This document shows, piece after piece, positions 22,417-29,978 of a stretch of DNA of 29,978 bases (the first letter of the stretch is position 1; the number at the start of each line of letters is the position of its first letter). Both the position numbers and the translations under genes were made by a program. The notes beneath the pieces were generated by a model. That model searched no databases and had not been told where the DNA came from. It worked only from the letters and a program-made list of their open reading frames with translations. Source of the stretch: CAZNER01 sp964572065 (GTDB lineage: Bacteria > Patescibacteriota > Dojkabacteria > JAHIVN01). The DNA lies in contig CAZNER010000020.1 of assembly GCA_964572065.1 (NCBI GenBank), positions 1-29,978 on the forward strand, written 5' to 3'.

Positions 22417-23052
22417 TTATCCCACCTGGTGAGCACCTTGTGCTATCAATTGTCTTATAACTTCTGTATTACCATCTATAGCGTCTCTTAATTGTCCTAA
22501 TACTGGATTTGCGTTAGGAATATCACTTAATCCCATAAATGCTACATATGCCATAATTGCGATTACTATTCCAACAGTTGTAACTTCAATCATAGGAAGA
22601 TACTTAGCTAAATTTGATTTATTTTCCGGTTCATATTTCTTAGATGCTTCTTCTAATGTATTCAAATACCAATCTGCCATATCTGTATCAATTATTTTAA
22701 CTTTCTCATTTTTCTTATCAATACTCATTGGAAGATATTGTCCTTCAGCAGGAGAATATAAAACTAAAGCGTCTTTACCCTTTTCACCATTATATAGATA
22801 TTCTAAAGGTAAATCACCTACTTTATCTTTTTTTCGTAATAATCTATAAATTATATGACCATCTTTACTTTTTTTAATTTTTAAGAAATCTAAGAATATT
22901 CTTTTTGATCCACCACGCTCTTCAACGATAATTACACGGTGTTTGAATCCCATAATAAAAGACATGAATTCCCATGGAAATATTGCACCTATCAAAGCAA
23001 TACCGACTACAAAAAGCATGTAAATCATTAAGTTAATTATTACCATAATCAT
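22417..23052 (-). CDS. Membrane protein, first gene of the ATPase operon
   Basis: A 211-residue protein. Residues 1-33 are hydrophobic with one or two helices. Then comes a soluble basic domain of about 110 residues (HRVIIVEERGGSKRIFLDFL, IIYRLLRKKDKVGDLPLEYL), a second membrane helix (about 152-172, EVTTVGIVIAIMAYVAFMGL), and a helical tail. A leaderless promoter (GTATTTATAG on the minus strand, about 28 bp upstream) drives it. No family recognised. Its operon is divergent from the coat genes, which suggests a role in virion assembly or release. Confidence 0.7.
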   Translation of the reverse strand: MIMVIINLMIYMLFVVGIALIGAIFPWEFMSFIMGFKHRVIIVEERGGSKRIFLDFLKIKKSKDGHIIYRLLRKKDKVGDLPLEYLYNGEKGKDALVLYSPAEGQYLPMSIDKKNEKVKIIDTDMADWYLNTLEEASKKYEPENKSNLAKYLPMIEVTTVGIVIAIMAYVAFMGLSDIPNANPVLGQLRDAIDGNTEVIRQLIAQGAHQVG

Positions 23053-23177
23053 GTTAAATAATATACCTTGGATGCTATAAATACATTTGTGTTTAACTTA
23101 CTAGTAGTAACAAAATAGTAAAAAATGGTAACAAATCTTTATATACTAAGTATCGGCACCTAGTTTTAGTGATTCAA
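23053..23177. promoter_or_regulatory. Divergent promoter region for coat genes and ATPase operon
   Basis: The coat promoter has CTTTATATAC at 23137-23146, inside a 17-nt stretch identical to 13915-13931. Just upstream, GTAACAAA occurs at 23107-23114 and 23128-23135, exactly 21 bp apart (two helical turns), suggesting paired regulator sites. Facing left, CTATAAATAC (23075-23084) is the minus-strand TATA box. The coat start near 23167 leaves a leader of about 10 nt. Confidence 0.65.
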
Positions 23178-23435
23178 ATGAAATATAAAGGACAATTATC
23201 AGGTGCTATGGGTACTGTAATTACTTTAGTTCTATTAACTATTGTATTAGGTATCGGTGCAACAGTATTGTCTGAAGTACAAGGAACACAAACAGCAAAT
23301 TCAATTGCTTACAATTCAACAACAAAGGGTCTAGAAGGATTAGAAACATTTTCAAACTTCTTGCCAGTAATAGCAATAGTAGTTGTAGCTGCTATCGTAA
23401 TAGGTTTATTCGCAATCTTTAGAATGAGAGGATAA
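23178..23435 (+). CDS. Major coat-like protein 1 (VP1-type, class III signal)
   Basis: An 85-residue protein from the ATG at 23178, matched to its paralogue; an in-frame GTG at 23169 would add MIQ. MKYKG is followed by QLSGAMG and a helix (TVITLVLLTIVLGIGATVL), a polar loop with one N-S-T sequon, a second helix (FLPVIAIVVVAAIVIGLFAI) and FRMRG. Two helices joined by a short glycosylatable loop are the plan of the VP1/VP3 coat proteins of spindle-shaped viruses (SSV, PAV1). KG|Q is the cut site of archaeal class III (pilin/archaellin) signals. Strong promoter and terminator flank the pair, as expected for the most abundant virion protein. Confidence 0.75.
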   Translation: MKYKGQLSGAMGTVITLVLLTIVLGIGATVLSEVQGTQTANSIAYNSTTKGLEGLETFSNFLPVIAIVVVAAIVIGLFAIFRMRG

Positions 23436-23454
23436 ATCAATTAGGTGTTATGCA

Positions 23455-23748
23455 ATGAAACAAAAAGGTCAATTATCGGGTGCTATGGGAACTGTTATTA
23501 CCCTAGTGTTAATAACAATTACGCTTGGTATCGGTGCTACTGTTTTATCAGAAGTACAAGGAACACAGGTAACTGGTGCAGCTGGTTGTAACTCTACAGT
23601 TACAAGTGGTTGTGGTTTAGACTACAATGCATCATTGAAAGGTCTAGAAAGTCTAGAAACTTTCTCAAACTTCCTTCCAGTAATTGCTATAGTTGTAGTT
23701 GCAGCAATAGTAATTGGTTTATTTGCAATCTTTAGAATGAGAGGATAA
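23455..23748 (+). CDS. Major coat-like protein 2 (paralogue of 23178)
   Basis: A 97-residue protein. Residues 4-32 (KGQLSGAMGTVITLVL...) and the last 35 or so are almost identical to coat protein 1, although the DNA differs at many third positions, so the pair is old and under selection. The loop is longer and differs: GCNSTVTSGCGLDYNAS, with two cysteines able to form a disulfide and two N-glycosylation sites. AGGTG lies 7 nt before the ATG. Two such proteins with different loops recall the VP1/VP3 pair of SSV1. Confidence 0.75.
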   Translation: MKQKGQLSGAMGTVITLVLITITLGIGATVLSEVQGTQVTGAAGCNSTVTSGCGLDYNASLKGLESLETFSNFLPVIAIVVVAAIVIGLFAIFRMRG

Positions 23749-23797
23749 ATCATAACTGTACTTTGGTCAAGGTCTATCCCGCCTTAAGGGGCTAGTC

Positions 23798-23829
23798 GGG
23801 GATTCATTCCCCATTTTCTTTATTTTTTT
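23798..23829 (+). terminator. Terminator of the coat genes
   Basis: GGGGA (23798-23802) pairs with TCCCC (23808-23812) around TTCAT, followed by a 17-nt T-rich run. The palindrome CCTTAAGG (23782-23789) just upstream may add a second hairpin. Confidence 0.7.
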
Positions 23830-23885
23830 AAAAACATTAACTTTATATTCTTTAAGAAGTAGATACCTTACAGTATATATATGTC

Positions 23886-23933
23886 GTTGGTCACAACATT
23901 ATACTACACTTCTCGCGTAGGGTCACAGACCCC
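23886..23933 (+). ncRNA. Possible small structured RNA of three tandem hairpins
   Basis: GTTG-gtca-CAAC (23886-23897), CTAC...GTAG (23904-23920) and GGGTC-aca-GACCC (23920-23932) follow each other almost without gaps in a stretch richer in GC than its surroundings. A TATA-like CTTTATATT near 23838-23846 could start an RNA just before it. The 247-bp gap between the coat terminator and 23996 holds no gene. The RNA is unproven, and it could equally be a leader of the gene at 23996. Confidence 0.35.
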
Positions 23934-23952
23934 AAAATAATATACATCGTAA

Positions 23953-23961
23953 TCTATTTAT
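23953..23961 (+). promoter_or_regulatory. TATA-like box before the gene at 23996
   Basis: CTATTTATAG predicts a start near 23983 and a short leader containing AGGT about 8 nt before the GTG start. Confidence 0.4.
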
Positions 23962-23995
23962 AGAACTCCTGACCATAATATATTAGGTTTTTTGC

Positions 23996-24847
23996 GTGGA
24001 AAATAGAGTTAATAGACTAATTTTTATATCTTTATTGCTAGTTTTCACGATTTCTATATTCTCTAATTCTGCTTATGCAAAAACATGGTGTAATGTTAAA
24101 GAAGGAAAATTTGATGTTGAAATATCAGGAGAAGTTTTAAAGCCGATTGAAGTTTCATGGGAAACAAATAATTTAGGTGATTCTGGTTATATGTACATTA
24201 TAGGATATAACCGAAATAACGGAACTCCAAGTTGGTTTAGTGATTATACAAAAATTACTGAAAGAATAAGATGCGAAGACGGAAGCATAAATATAACCGT
24301 AGATGAACCGGGTAACTGGTCATTTGCTATGGAAGTTGCAACAGGAACTTCAACATCAACTGGAACTTTTATGTGGGTTAAAAATGGAAGAGATATGAGA
24401 GCAACTACAGAAGTTATTGAACCTATTACATGGAATAATTTATTCAGAAGATTTTACAAGCAATCACAAGTGGATGAAAAAATAGAAAATATACCAATTC
24501 CTGTTTTACAAAATCAACCACAACAATGTACTTGTGATTTGTCAAATTATTATACTAAAGCAGAAGTTGATAAAATAGTTCAGGATGCTGTTAATGAAGC
24601 TGTTTCTAAAATAAGTTTAGAGAATGGTATGAGTATGGCTGATGCTGATGAAAGATATTTATTCAAGAATTATGGTGATTATAATAAATTAAATAAAAGA
24701 TATTCTTCTAAATACAAAGTAGAACGTAAAATTGATGCATGGGAAAAAAAGGTTGACCATCCTAAACAACAAAATAAGTTAAATTCATTTAACAATTGGT
24801 TAACTAATATTTTATTAAATATTGAGGTTTTAAAAAATGGATTATAA
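23996..24847 (+). CDS. Secreted tail-fibre-like adhesin
   Basis: A 283-residue protein from a GTG start, with a Sec signal (RLIFISLLLVFTISIFSNSA, cut after AYA). Residues 30-150 form a beta-sandwich-like domain with cysteines. After QQCTCDLS comes NYYTKAEVDKIVQDAVNEAV, the repeat motif of phage tail-fibre shafts and trimerisation zones, and ADADERYLFKNYGDYNKL resembles another fibre motif (ADARYL). The C-terminal part is helical and basic. No membrane anchor is visible, so it may trimerise and attach to the giant protein encoded next; the two genes overlap by 11 nt. Confidence 0.7.
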   Translation: MENRVNRLIFISLLLVFTISIFSNSAYAKTWCNVKEGKFDVEISGEVLKPIEVSWETNNLGDSGYMYIIGYNRNNGTPSWFSDYTKITERIRCEDGSINITVDEPGNWSFAMEVATGTSTSTGTFMWVKNGRDMRATTEVIEPITWNNLFRRFYKQSQVDEKIENIPIPVLQNQPQQCTCDLSNYYTKAEVDKIVQDAVNEAVSKISLENGMSMADADERYLFKNYGDYNKLNKRYSSKYKVERKIDAWEKKVDHPKQQNKLNSFNNWLTNILLNIEVLKNGL

Positions 24848-27800
24848 ACTACTGATTCTAGCTTTAGTATTCATGTTTCCATTAGTAGCTACAGTACAAG
24901 CTGATCTATCTGTTCAAAATAATGAAGGATGGAATTGGCTGGAAGTTGATGATATAGTTGGTGTAACATTAACAGAAGATATATATTATTATTATTTTGA
25001 ATTATATGATAAAGGAGCACCTGAAAATTATGAATTTGAATTTTGGACAAATGCTGATAAACAATTCTCTAAGAAATGGCTTATGATATTTTGGACAAAT
25101 CTTAACAATAAAAAAGAAGATGATGGTAAATGGAAATTACATGATGGATATTTAACAAATGATAATTTTGGAGATGTTTTTAGAATAGAAAAATCAATAA
25201 TTGAAAATGGATTTACAATACATATTGGTAATGCTACTAATGTTTTAGTTTATCAAGATCAAAGTCTTGTTAGATATAATTATACAAATGATCAAAACGA
25301 AACAGAAGTTATTATTGATGCAGTTTTGGAAAAACAAAATGAAACTGACCAAAGTTATTATAATGCTTATCCTAATTTAATAGTTAATGATAGTGTTGGA
25401 AAATTCGGAGCAATTGATGAAACAAATGATGGTAATGATACATACCGATATACAATTACTAATTCTTTAAATCAAACTTGGAGAAAACTGGAAGAAAATA
25501 TTTATTATATAAAAGGAATAACTACAGATTATAAAATTAATTTTTCTGATATAGCCAATACAACTGATGTTATATCTTATGAAGTAAATGGATCAATTCT
25601 TTATGTAACATTTGAAAACTATGACGGAATAATCGATCCAACTATAGAAAACTTTGATGCACCAGCAACAGTCAATGATGTTTTTGTTTATGATAGAACA
25701 AAAGATACAATTGGAACAAATTGGTTTAATGACTCTTCTAAATCTTGGTGGTTGGAAGCTAATGCGACAGATACAAATAATACTATAAGAAGTAATACTA
25801 CAGATTTTCCAGAAGTAACTTATCTTATCGCTAACGACGATGGTCTAGATATTATTGATGCTTCTGATGGTAAATTGTGGATGAGATTTGAACAATTGCA
25901 AAGATCAGGACAGACTTCAAGTTCATGTATTTTTGATTCTGGTAGCGGGGAATATCCTAATGTTGTAACTGCTCTTAATGGAAAAGTATATATGGGTCAA
26001 GGACATGATACAGGAACATTAAGATCTATTGATTTTATTAATGAAAGGTGTAATGTTCATACTGATACGATAACATATACTGTTACAGTTACAAACGGCG
26101 GTACAGATGTAAACATATCTGAAAGAAACAATGCAGCTTATGCCATTACTTCTAATAAATATTCTATCCCTAGGATATTTGGAAGATTTGTACATGATAT
26201 TGAATCAAAAGTAATTAATGGAAATGATATAGTCACTGTAATGACAGATGATTATTCTGGAAATAATGGTGGAATAACAATCACAAACATGAGTGGCGGT
26301 AATTATTGGGGACATGAATATATTACAGGACCAACTGATTCATCTGTATTATCAATTACTCCAGATAATAAAGTTGTTTATGGAGATAGTGCAACAGATA
26401 AGATATATATAGAAAACATGCCATTTACAGGATCAAATTTTACAAGCGATGTTAATACTTCTATGACTAACCCCCTTGTTCTAGAATCAAACAATGATTA
26501 TATTTTTGCAGGAACAACTGATAGAGGAATAATAAAATTAAATTCAACAGATTTTTCACAAGCTTCATTTTATAATATTACAAATGGAATAATTAAGACT
26601 TCAAATAATATCCAAGCTTTAGAATTTGCATTGGATAACACTACTTTATGGGTGGGAACAAATGAATCTTTAGAGGAAATTGACACTATTGATGATTCAA
26701 ATTCTTATGTAATGTCTTTAACAGAGGGAGTAAGTCTTCCAAATTATGATGTTATAGCTTTATCAAATTATAATATTAATACAACATTTTTATCCAATTT
26801 TACTTCTCAAAAATTACTAATAGGTTATGATACAACTAAATATTCTGTATTAAATCCTTTTTCAAATTCTGGTATTTATTGTGGTTCAACTTTAACATCA
26901 AGTTTAACTATGGAAGCTGATTTACATATGGTTACTGGTGAAGATGAATGTACTGGAAATGGTTTAAGAACAGGAGCAGATAATTTAGTTATTGATTGTG
27001 CTGGATTTAATATTAATGGTGTTTCAAATGCTGGTATGGATTTAAGAAATGATAATATTACTGTTAAAGATTGTAATATTGAAGGATTTGCTTATGGTTC
27101 TTATTTAATTGGATCTAACAATGTCAATCTTATTAACAATTCTATAAATATTTCAAATGATTGTGTAAGAATGTGGAGTCAATCTAGTTCTGGTTTATTA
27201 TTTGAAAACAATACTTGTTATTCATCTGGTGATGATGGAATTAGCATGGAAAAAGATGGATGTGATGATATTCTAGTTAAAAATAATAGTTTTTCATGTG
27301 TTGGTTATGGAATTGCAGTTACTGCAAATTGTGATAATTGGACTATTGAAAATAACAATTTTATAGATGTTGGAAGTTTTTCTATGTATTTTAAAGATGG
27401 TGAAACAACAAGTAATTTAGTTGTTAATAATAATAACATTTATGATAGGATTTATTTAGCTTCTGATGGAGCAAATAAATATTTTTATAATAATATTGTT
27501 AATTCTTCAAATAATTTTCTTAGTCTTAGCAGTGGTGGTGGAGATTTAGATTTGGAAGTTTATAATAATAGTGTTACTGGTGCTTGTTCAAATGGTGTTT
27601 TTTATTGGGATGATGATAATGATAATGTTAAAATTTATGATAATTTTGTTAATGTCAGTGATGGTTATGTTTTAATTGCTACTGTGGCTGATGGAAGTTT
27701 GATAGAAGGTTTAGAAATTAGTAATAATACTTTAATATCTACAGGTGATGATACTTTGAGATTTAAAAATGCTGTTGTATTATTACAGAATAATAGTTTA

Positions 27801-29978
27801 ACCGCAGGAACTGGAAATAATGAATTATATACTTATTATCCAGCTACTAATCAGATTACATTAATAGATCAACCATTAGAGAGATATAGTCTTGGAGACC
27901 TTGATAATTTTACTGTTGAGAATACTCAATATGGTAAAATTGAATTTTTAGAAAGAGTTGCCGATGATGGAGAAACAAATATTAATTTTAATACAGACAT
28001 AAATATTTCTTATAATTTAATTACTGTAGATTCAGACAATCATCCAGGTTTCAATGTCTCCGCAAATCTAAGTTTCTATAATATAAATATTACAGATTTA
28101 GGAGCAAGTGGTGTAGGTGAAATTATAGCATTAAGAGATGGTTTAGAATGTGATGGTTCTATTTGTGGAGATTTATCAAATAGTTTAGTGACAGCTCCAG
28201 ATGTTTATAATTTTTATTTCAATGTAAGTGAATTTACAAATTATAGTGTAGGTGAGGAATTAATATCTCCTTATTTATTAATAAATTTTACAAATCCAAC
28301 CCCACCAAACGCTACCATAACTTCAAATAGAACATTTATAGTTAATATAACTGTAAATTCTTCACATTCGTTGACAAATTTTGATTATTATTTTAATGGA
28401 ACATCATATAAATTCTTGGGAAATTATAGTGGTTCAGATCACTTAGCTATGATTCTAAATTTAGACAATGTTTCAGCATTAGGTGAGAATGATACAACTA
28501 TAGTAGACGTTTCTCCTCAAGATCATTTTGTGAATACAAGCAATATGGGTAATATGAGTTTTGTTGAAGGAGTATATGACAAAGCACTAGATATTACAGA
28601 TGCATCAACATATCTCCATATTCCAGACTTTGATAATGGAAACATCTATACAGTTCCTGCAAATGACAATAACTTTGCATTAAGTTTCTGGATTAAAACA
28701 ACAGATACTTCATCAAGATGTTCATTTATAAGTGATTTTTCTACAGCTCCTGCACAAGATTACGGATGGTGGCTTGGTATGGCAAATGGTAATGTTTCAG
28801 TAGGATTAGAGAATGGTCCATCAGAAGAAAAGGGTATAAATATTGCTGATGGTGAATGGCATCATGTATTTATGAGACTTAATACCATCTCTATCTTTAA
28901 TTTTAAAGTTTACATTGATGGTGTTGAAACATTAAGTACTGGTAATTTTGTTTATGATGGAGACCCAGATAATGAGTTCAGAATAGGTAAGTCAGCAGGA
29001 GGAAGTCCTATTGATGGTTGTTTGGCAACAATAGATGAATTTAGACTTTATGCTAATGCTTTTGTTTCAAATGAACCATCAGTACAAGGATTTATTGATT
29101 ATGTTTATAATTCAAATTTGAATGAATATGATACAAATAAATGGTTATTCTATATAAATCAAACTAAATCAGTAGCAAGTCCTGATTTGGATTATGGCAC
29201 ATATACATATCAAGCTTGTGCTAATAATACTCAAGCTGGAAATTGCACTGAAACAAGAATTATTGAAATATCAAGCAATTTATATCCTAATATAACTTTC
29301 ATATCTCCAACTCCAAATGATGGATCAAATTTAAGTCAAGATTATATAGAAGTAAATGTTTCAGCTTTAGATGATATAGGAATTGATACAATAACAATAT
29401 ACTTATATAATAACTCAGGTGATCTAGAAGATTCACAGACTTCAGGATCAAGCCCATTCTTTTATAATTTTACTGGATTAAATGATGGAACTTATCTAAT
29501 AAATGCTTCTGTAAACGATACTTCTGGATTATTGAATTGGACTGATGATACCAGAACAATTACTTTAGATACAACTGCACCAAATATAAATATATTAAAG
29601 AATGATACTTCAATAATCGAAACACAATATATATATACAAATTGTACAACTTCAGATGATTTGATAGGTTTAGATACAGTATTATTTAATATAGTAAATG
29701 CTTCAGGTGTAATAGTAGCAGAAAATAATACAATTAATTTTGCATCTATAATTTATCAAGCAGTTAATGGAACTGGAACTTATAATATTACTTGTTTTGC
29801 AAATGATAGTTTAGGTAATTCAAATACTGTTATAGATTCCTTTACAGTAACTGAAAACAAATTTCCTAATATAACATTTATTTCACCAACAACTGAAACT
29901 GGTAATTATTCACAAGATTATATAGAAGTAAATGTTTCAGCTTTAGATGATATAGGAATTGATACAATAACAATATAC
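24837..29978 (+). CDS. Giant modular surface protein, N-terminal part (continues at window start)
   Basis: The frame is open from the ATG at 24837 to the window end (1,714 codons) and continues in phase at base 56, giving about 2,176 residues. It begins with a Sec signal (MDYKLLILALVFMFPLVATV, cut after QA). Beta-rich segments run to about residue 290, then a possible beta-propeller (about 290-650). A right-handed beta-helix (about 690-990) has repeated NN/NNS turns. A LamG/concanavalin-like domain (about 1200-1420) carries GEWHHVFMRL and TIDEFRLY. Two copies of an Ig-like pair start at about 1483. Sequons are very frequent. The mix of sugar-binding folds suggests a receptor-binding spike with a C-terminal membrane anchor. 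LamG proteins are also found in virus PAV1. Confidence 0.85.
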   Translation, partial: MDYKLLILALVFMFPLVATVQADLSVQNNEGWNWLEVDDIVGVTLTEDIYYYYFELYDKGAPENYEFEFWTNADKQFSKKWLMIFWTNLNNKKEDDGKWKLHDGYLTNDNFGDVFRIEKSIIENGFTIHIGNATNVLVYQDQSLVRYNYTNDQNETEVIIDAVLEKQNETDQSYYNAYPNLIVNDSVGKFGAIDETNDGNDTYRYTITNSLNQTWRKLEENIYYIKGITTDYKINFSDIANTTDVISYEVNGSILYVTFENYDGIIDPTIENFDAPATVNDVFVYDRTKDTIGTNWFNDSSKSWWLEANATDTNNTIRSNTTDFPEVTYLIANDDGLDIIDASDGKLWMRFEQLQRSGQTSSSCIFDSGSGEYPNVVTALNGKVYMGQGHDTGTLRSIDFINERCNVHTDTITYTVTVTNGGTDVNISERNNAAYAITSNKYSIPRIFGRFVHDIESKVINGNDIVTVMTDDYSGNNGGITITNMSGGNYWGHEYITGPTDSSVLSITPDNKVVYGDSATDKIYIENMPFTGSNFTSDVNTSMTNPLVLESNNDYIFAGTTDRGIIKLNSTDFSQASFYNITNGIIKTSNNIQALEFALDNTTLWVGTNESLEEIDTIDDSNSYVMSLTEGVSLPNYDVIALSNYNINTTFLSNFTSQKLLIGYDTTKYSVLNPFSNSGIYCGSTLTSSLTMEADLHMVTGEDECTGNGLRTGADNLVIDCAGFNINGVSNAGMDLRNDNITVKDCNIEGFAYGSYLIGSNNVNLINNSINISNDCVRMWSQSSSGLLFENNTCYSSGDDGISMEKDGCDDILVKNNSFSCVGYGIAVTANCDNWTIENNNFIDVGSFSMYFKDGETTSNLVVNNNNIYDRIYLASDGANKYFYNNIVNSSNNFLSLSSGGGDLDLEVYNNSVTGACSNGVFYWDDDNDNVKIYDNFVNVSDGYVLIATVADGSLIEGLEISNNTLISTGDDTLRFKNAVVLLQNNSLTAGTGNNELYTYYPATNQITLIDQPLERYSLGDLDNFTVENTQYGKIEFLERVADDGETNINFNTDINISYNLITVDSDNHPGFNVSANLSFYNINITDLGASGVGEIIALRDGLECDGSICGDLSNSLVTAPDVYNFYFNVSEFTNYSVGEELISPYLLINFTNPTPPNATITSNRTFIVNITVNSSHSLTNFDYYFNGTSYKFLGNYSGSDHLAMILNLDNVSALGENDTTIVDVSPQDHFVNTSNMGNMSFVEGVYDKALDITDASTYLHIPDFDNGNIYTVPANDNNFALSFWIKTTDTSSRCSFISDFSTAPAQDYGWWLGMANGNVSVGLENGPSEEKGINIADGEWHHVFMRLNTISIFNFKVYIDGVETLSTGNFVYDGDPDNEFRIGKSAGGSPIDGCLATIDEFRLYANAFVSNEPSVQGFIDYVYNSNLNEYDTNKWLFYINQTKSVASPDLDYGTYTYQACANNTQAGNCTETRIIEISSNLYPNITFISPTPNDGSNLSQDYIEVNVSALDDIGIDTITIYLYNNSGDLEDSQTSGSSPFFYNFTGLNDGTYLINASVNDTSGLLNWTDDTRTITLDTTAPNINILKNDTSIIETQYIYTNCTTSDDLIGLDTVLFNIVNASGVIVAENNTINFASIIYQAVNGTGTYNITCFANDSLGNSNTVIDSFTVTENKFPNITFISPTTETGNYSQDYIEVNVSALDDIGIDTITIY
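29337..29978 (+). repeat. Tandem Ig-like repeat with 576-bp period and 66-bp exact core
   Basis: Bases 29337-29402 are identical to 29913-29978, 576 bp (192 codons) apart. The protein around them repeats as PNITFISPT...SQDYIEVNVSALDD. The second copy continues into the window start, where it diverges in sequence after base 55. Confidence 0.9.
29924..29978. repeat. 55-bp terminal redundancy with the window start
   Basis: The last 55 bases equal bases 1-55. This is the usual sign of a circular contig cut by an assembler with a 55-base word, giving a unique length of 29,923 bp. Since the same 55 bases also occur at 29348-29402, the join lies in a repeat and needs checking. Confidence 0.9.

Noticed and set aside
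22124..22432. Plus-strand frame opposite the 105-residue membrane protein
   Set aside because: The minus-strand gene is in a coupled operon; the plus frame is only the mirror of AT-rich membrane codons.
1..29978. CRISPR arrays, tRNA and rRNA genes, insertion sequences
   Set aside because: No regular short repeats with spacers, no T-loop/acceptor pattern and no transposase or rRNA-like sequence could be found by eye; a tRNAscan run would be decisive.

Overview
The window looks like the near-complete circular genome of an archaeal virus, or an integrative virus-like element, about 29.9 kb long. The first 55 bases equal the last 55, and one reading frame runs unbroken across that join. An archaeal host is suggested by TATA boxes about 26 bp upstream of several start codons (many leaderless), GGTGA/GGAGG ribosome binding sites, an Hjc-type Holliday junction resolvase, archaeal zinc ribbons and a KG|Q class III signal motif. 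The DNA is strongly AT-rich. DUF2341, LamG, FN3 and Ig-like surface proteins dense in N-x-S/T sequons resemble DPANN or related uncultivated archaea, but the host cannot be named from the sequence.

Layout. (1) 24.0-30.0 kb joined to 0-1.4 kb: a secreted tail-fibre-like protein followed by a giant modular surface protein of about 2,176 residues. (2) 1.7-10.4 kb, plus strand: a virion-like operon holding a 777-residue Arg/Pro-rich protein, several membrane proteins, a 1,219-residue spike-like protein with DUF2341, and a run of tiny Lys/Arg-rich proteins. One of these, DUF5320-like, is broken by a frameshift. (3) 10.4-13.0 kb: Hjc-like resolvase, a small convergent zinc-ribbon operon, an inverted repeat that could be an origin, and an AAA+/SF3-like replicative helicase. 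(4) 13.0-18.5 kb: about 25 tightly packed small plus-strand genes, including a winged-helix regulator, many zinc ribbons, small membrane proteins, and finally a prepilin-peptidase-like protease. (5) 18.4-23.05 kb, minus strand: a LAGLIDADG homing endonuclease, a tyrosine recombinase, and a five-gene operon of two membrane proteins, two unknowns and a P-loop ATPase. (6) 23.1-23.8 kb, plus strand: two paralogous small two-helix proteins like the VP1/VP3 coat proteins of spindle-shaped viruses, ending in a strong terminator.

How it may work. I see no terminase, HK97-type capsid protein or DNA polymerase. The coat-like proteins, LamG surface protein (LamG proteins are known in the spindle-shaped Pyrococcus virus PAV1), ATPase and integrase together favour a membrane-containing, spindle-like virion that borrows the host polymerase. 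The most interesting idea is that both coat-like proteins begin with an archaeal class III (pilin-type) signal, KG|QLS, while the same genome encodes a 134-residue GxGD aspartic protease of the prepilin peptidase type. The virus may therefore mature its own coat through a type IV pilin-like pathway.
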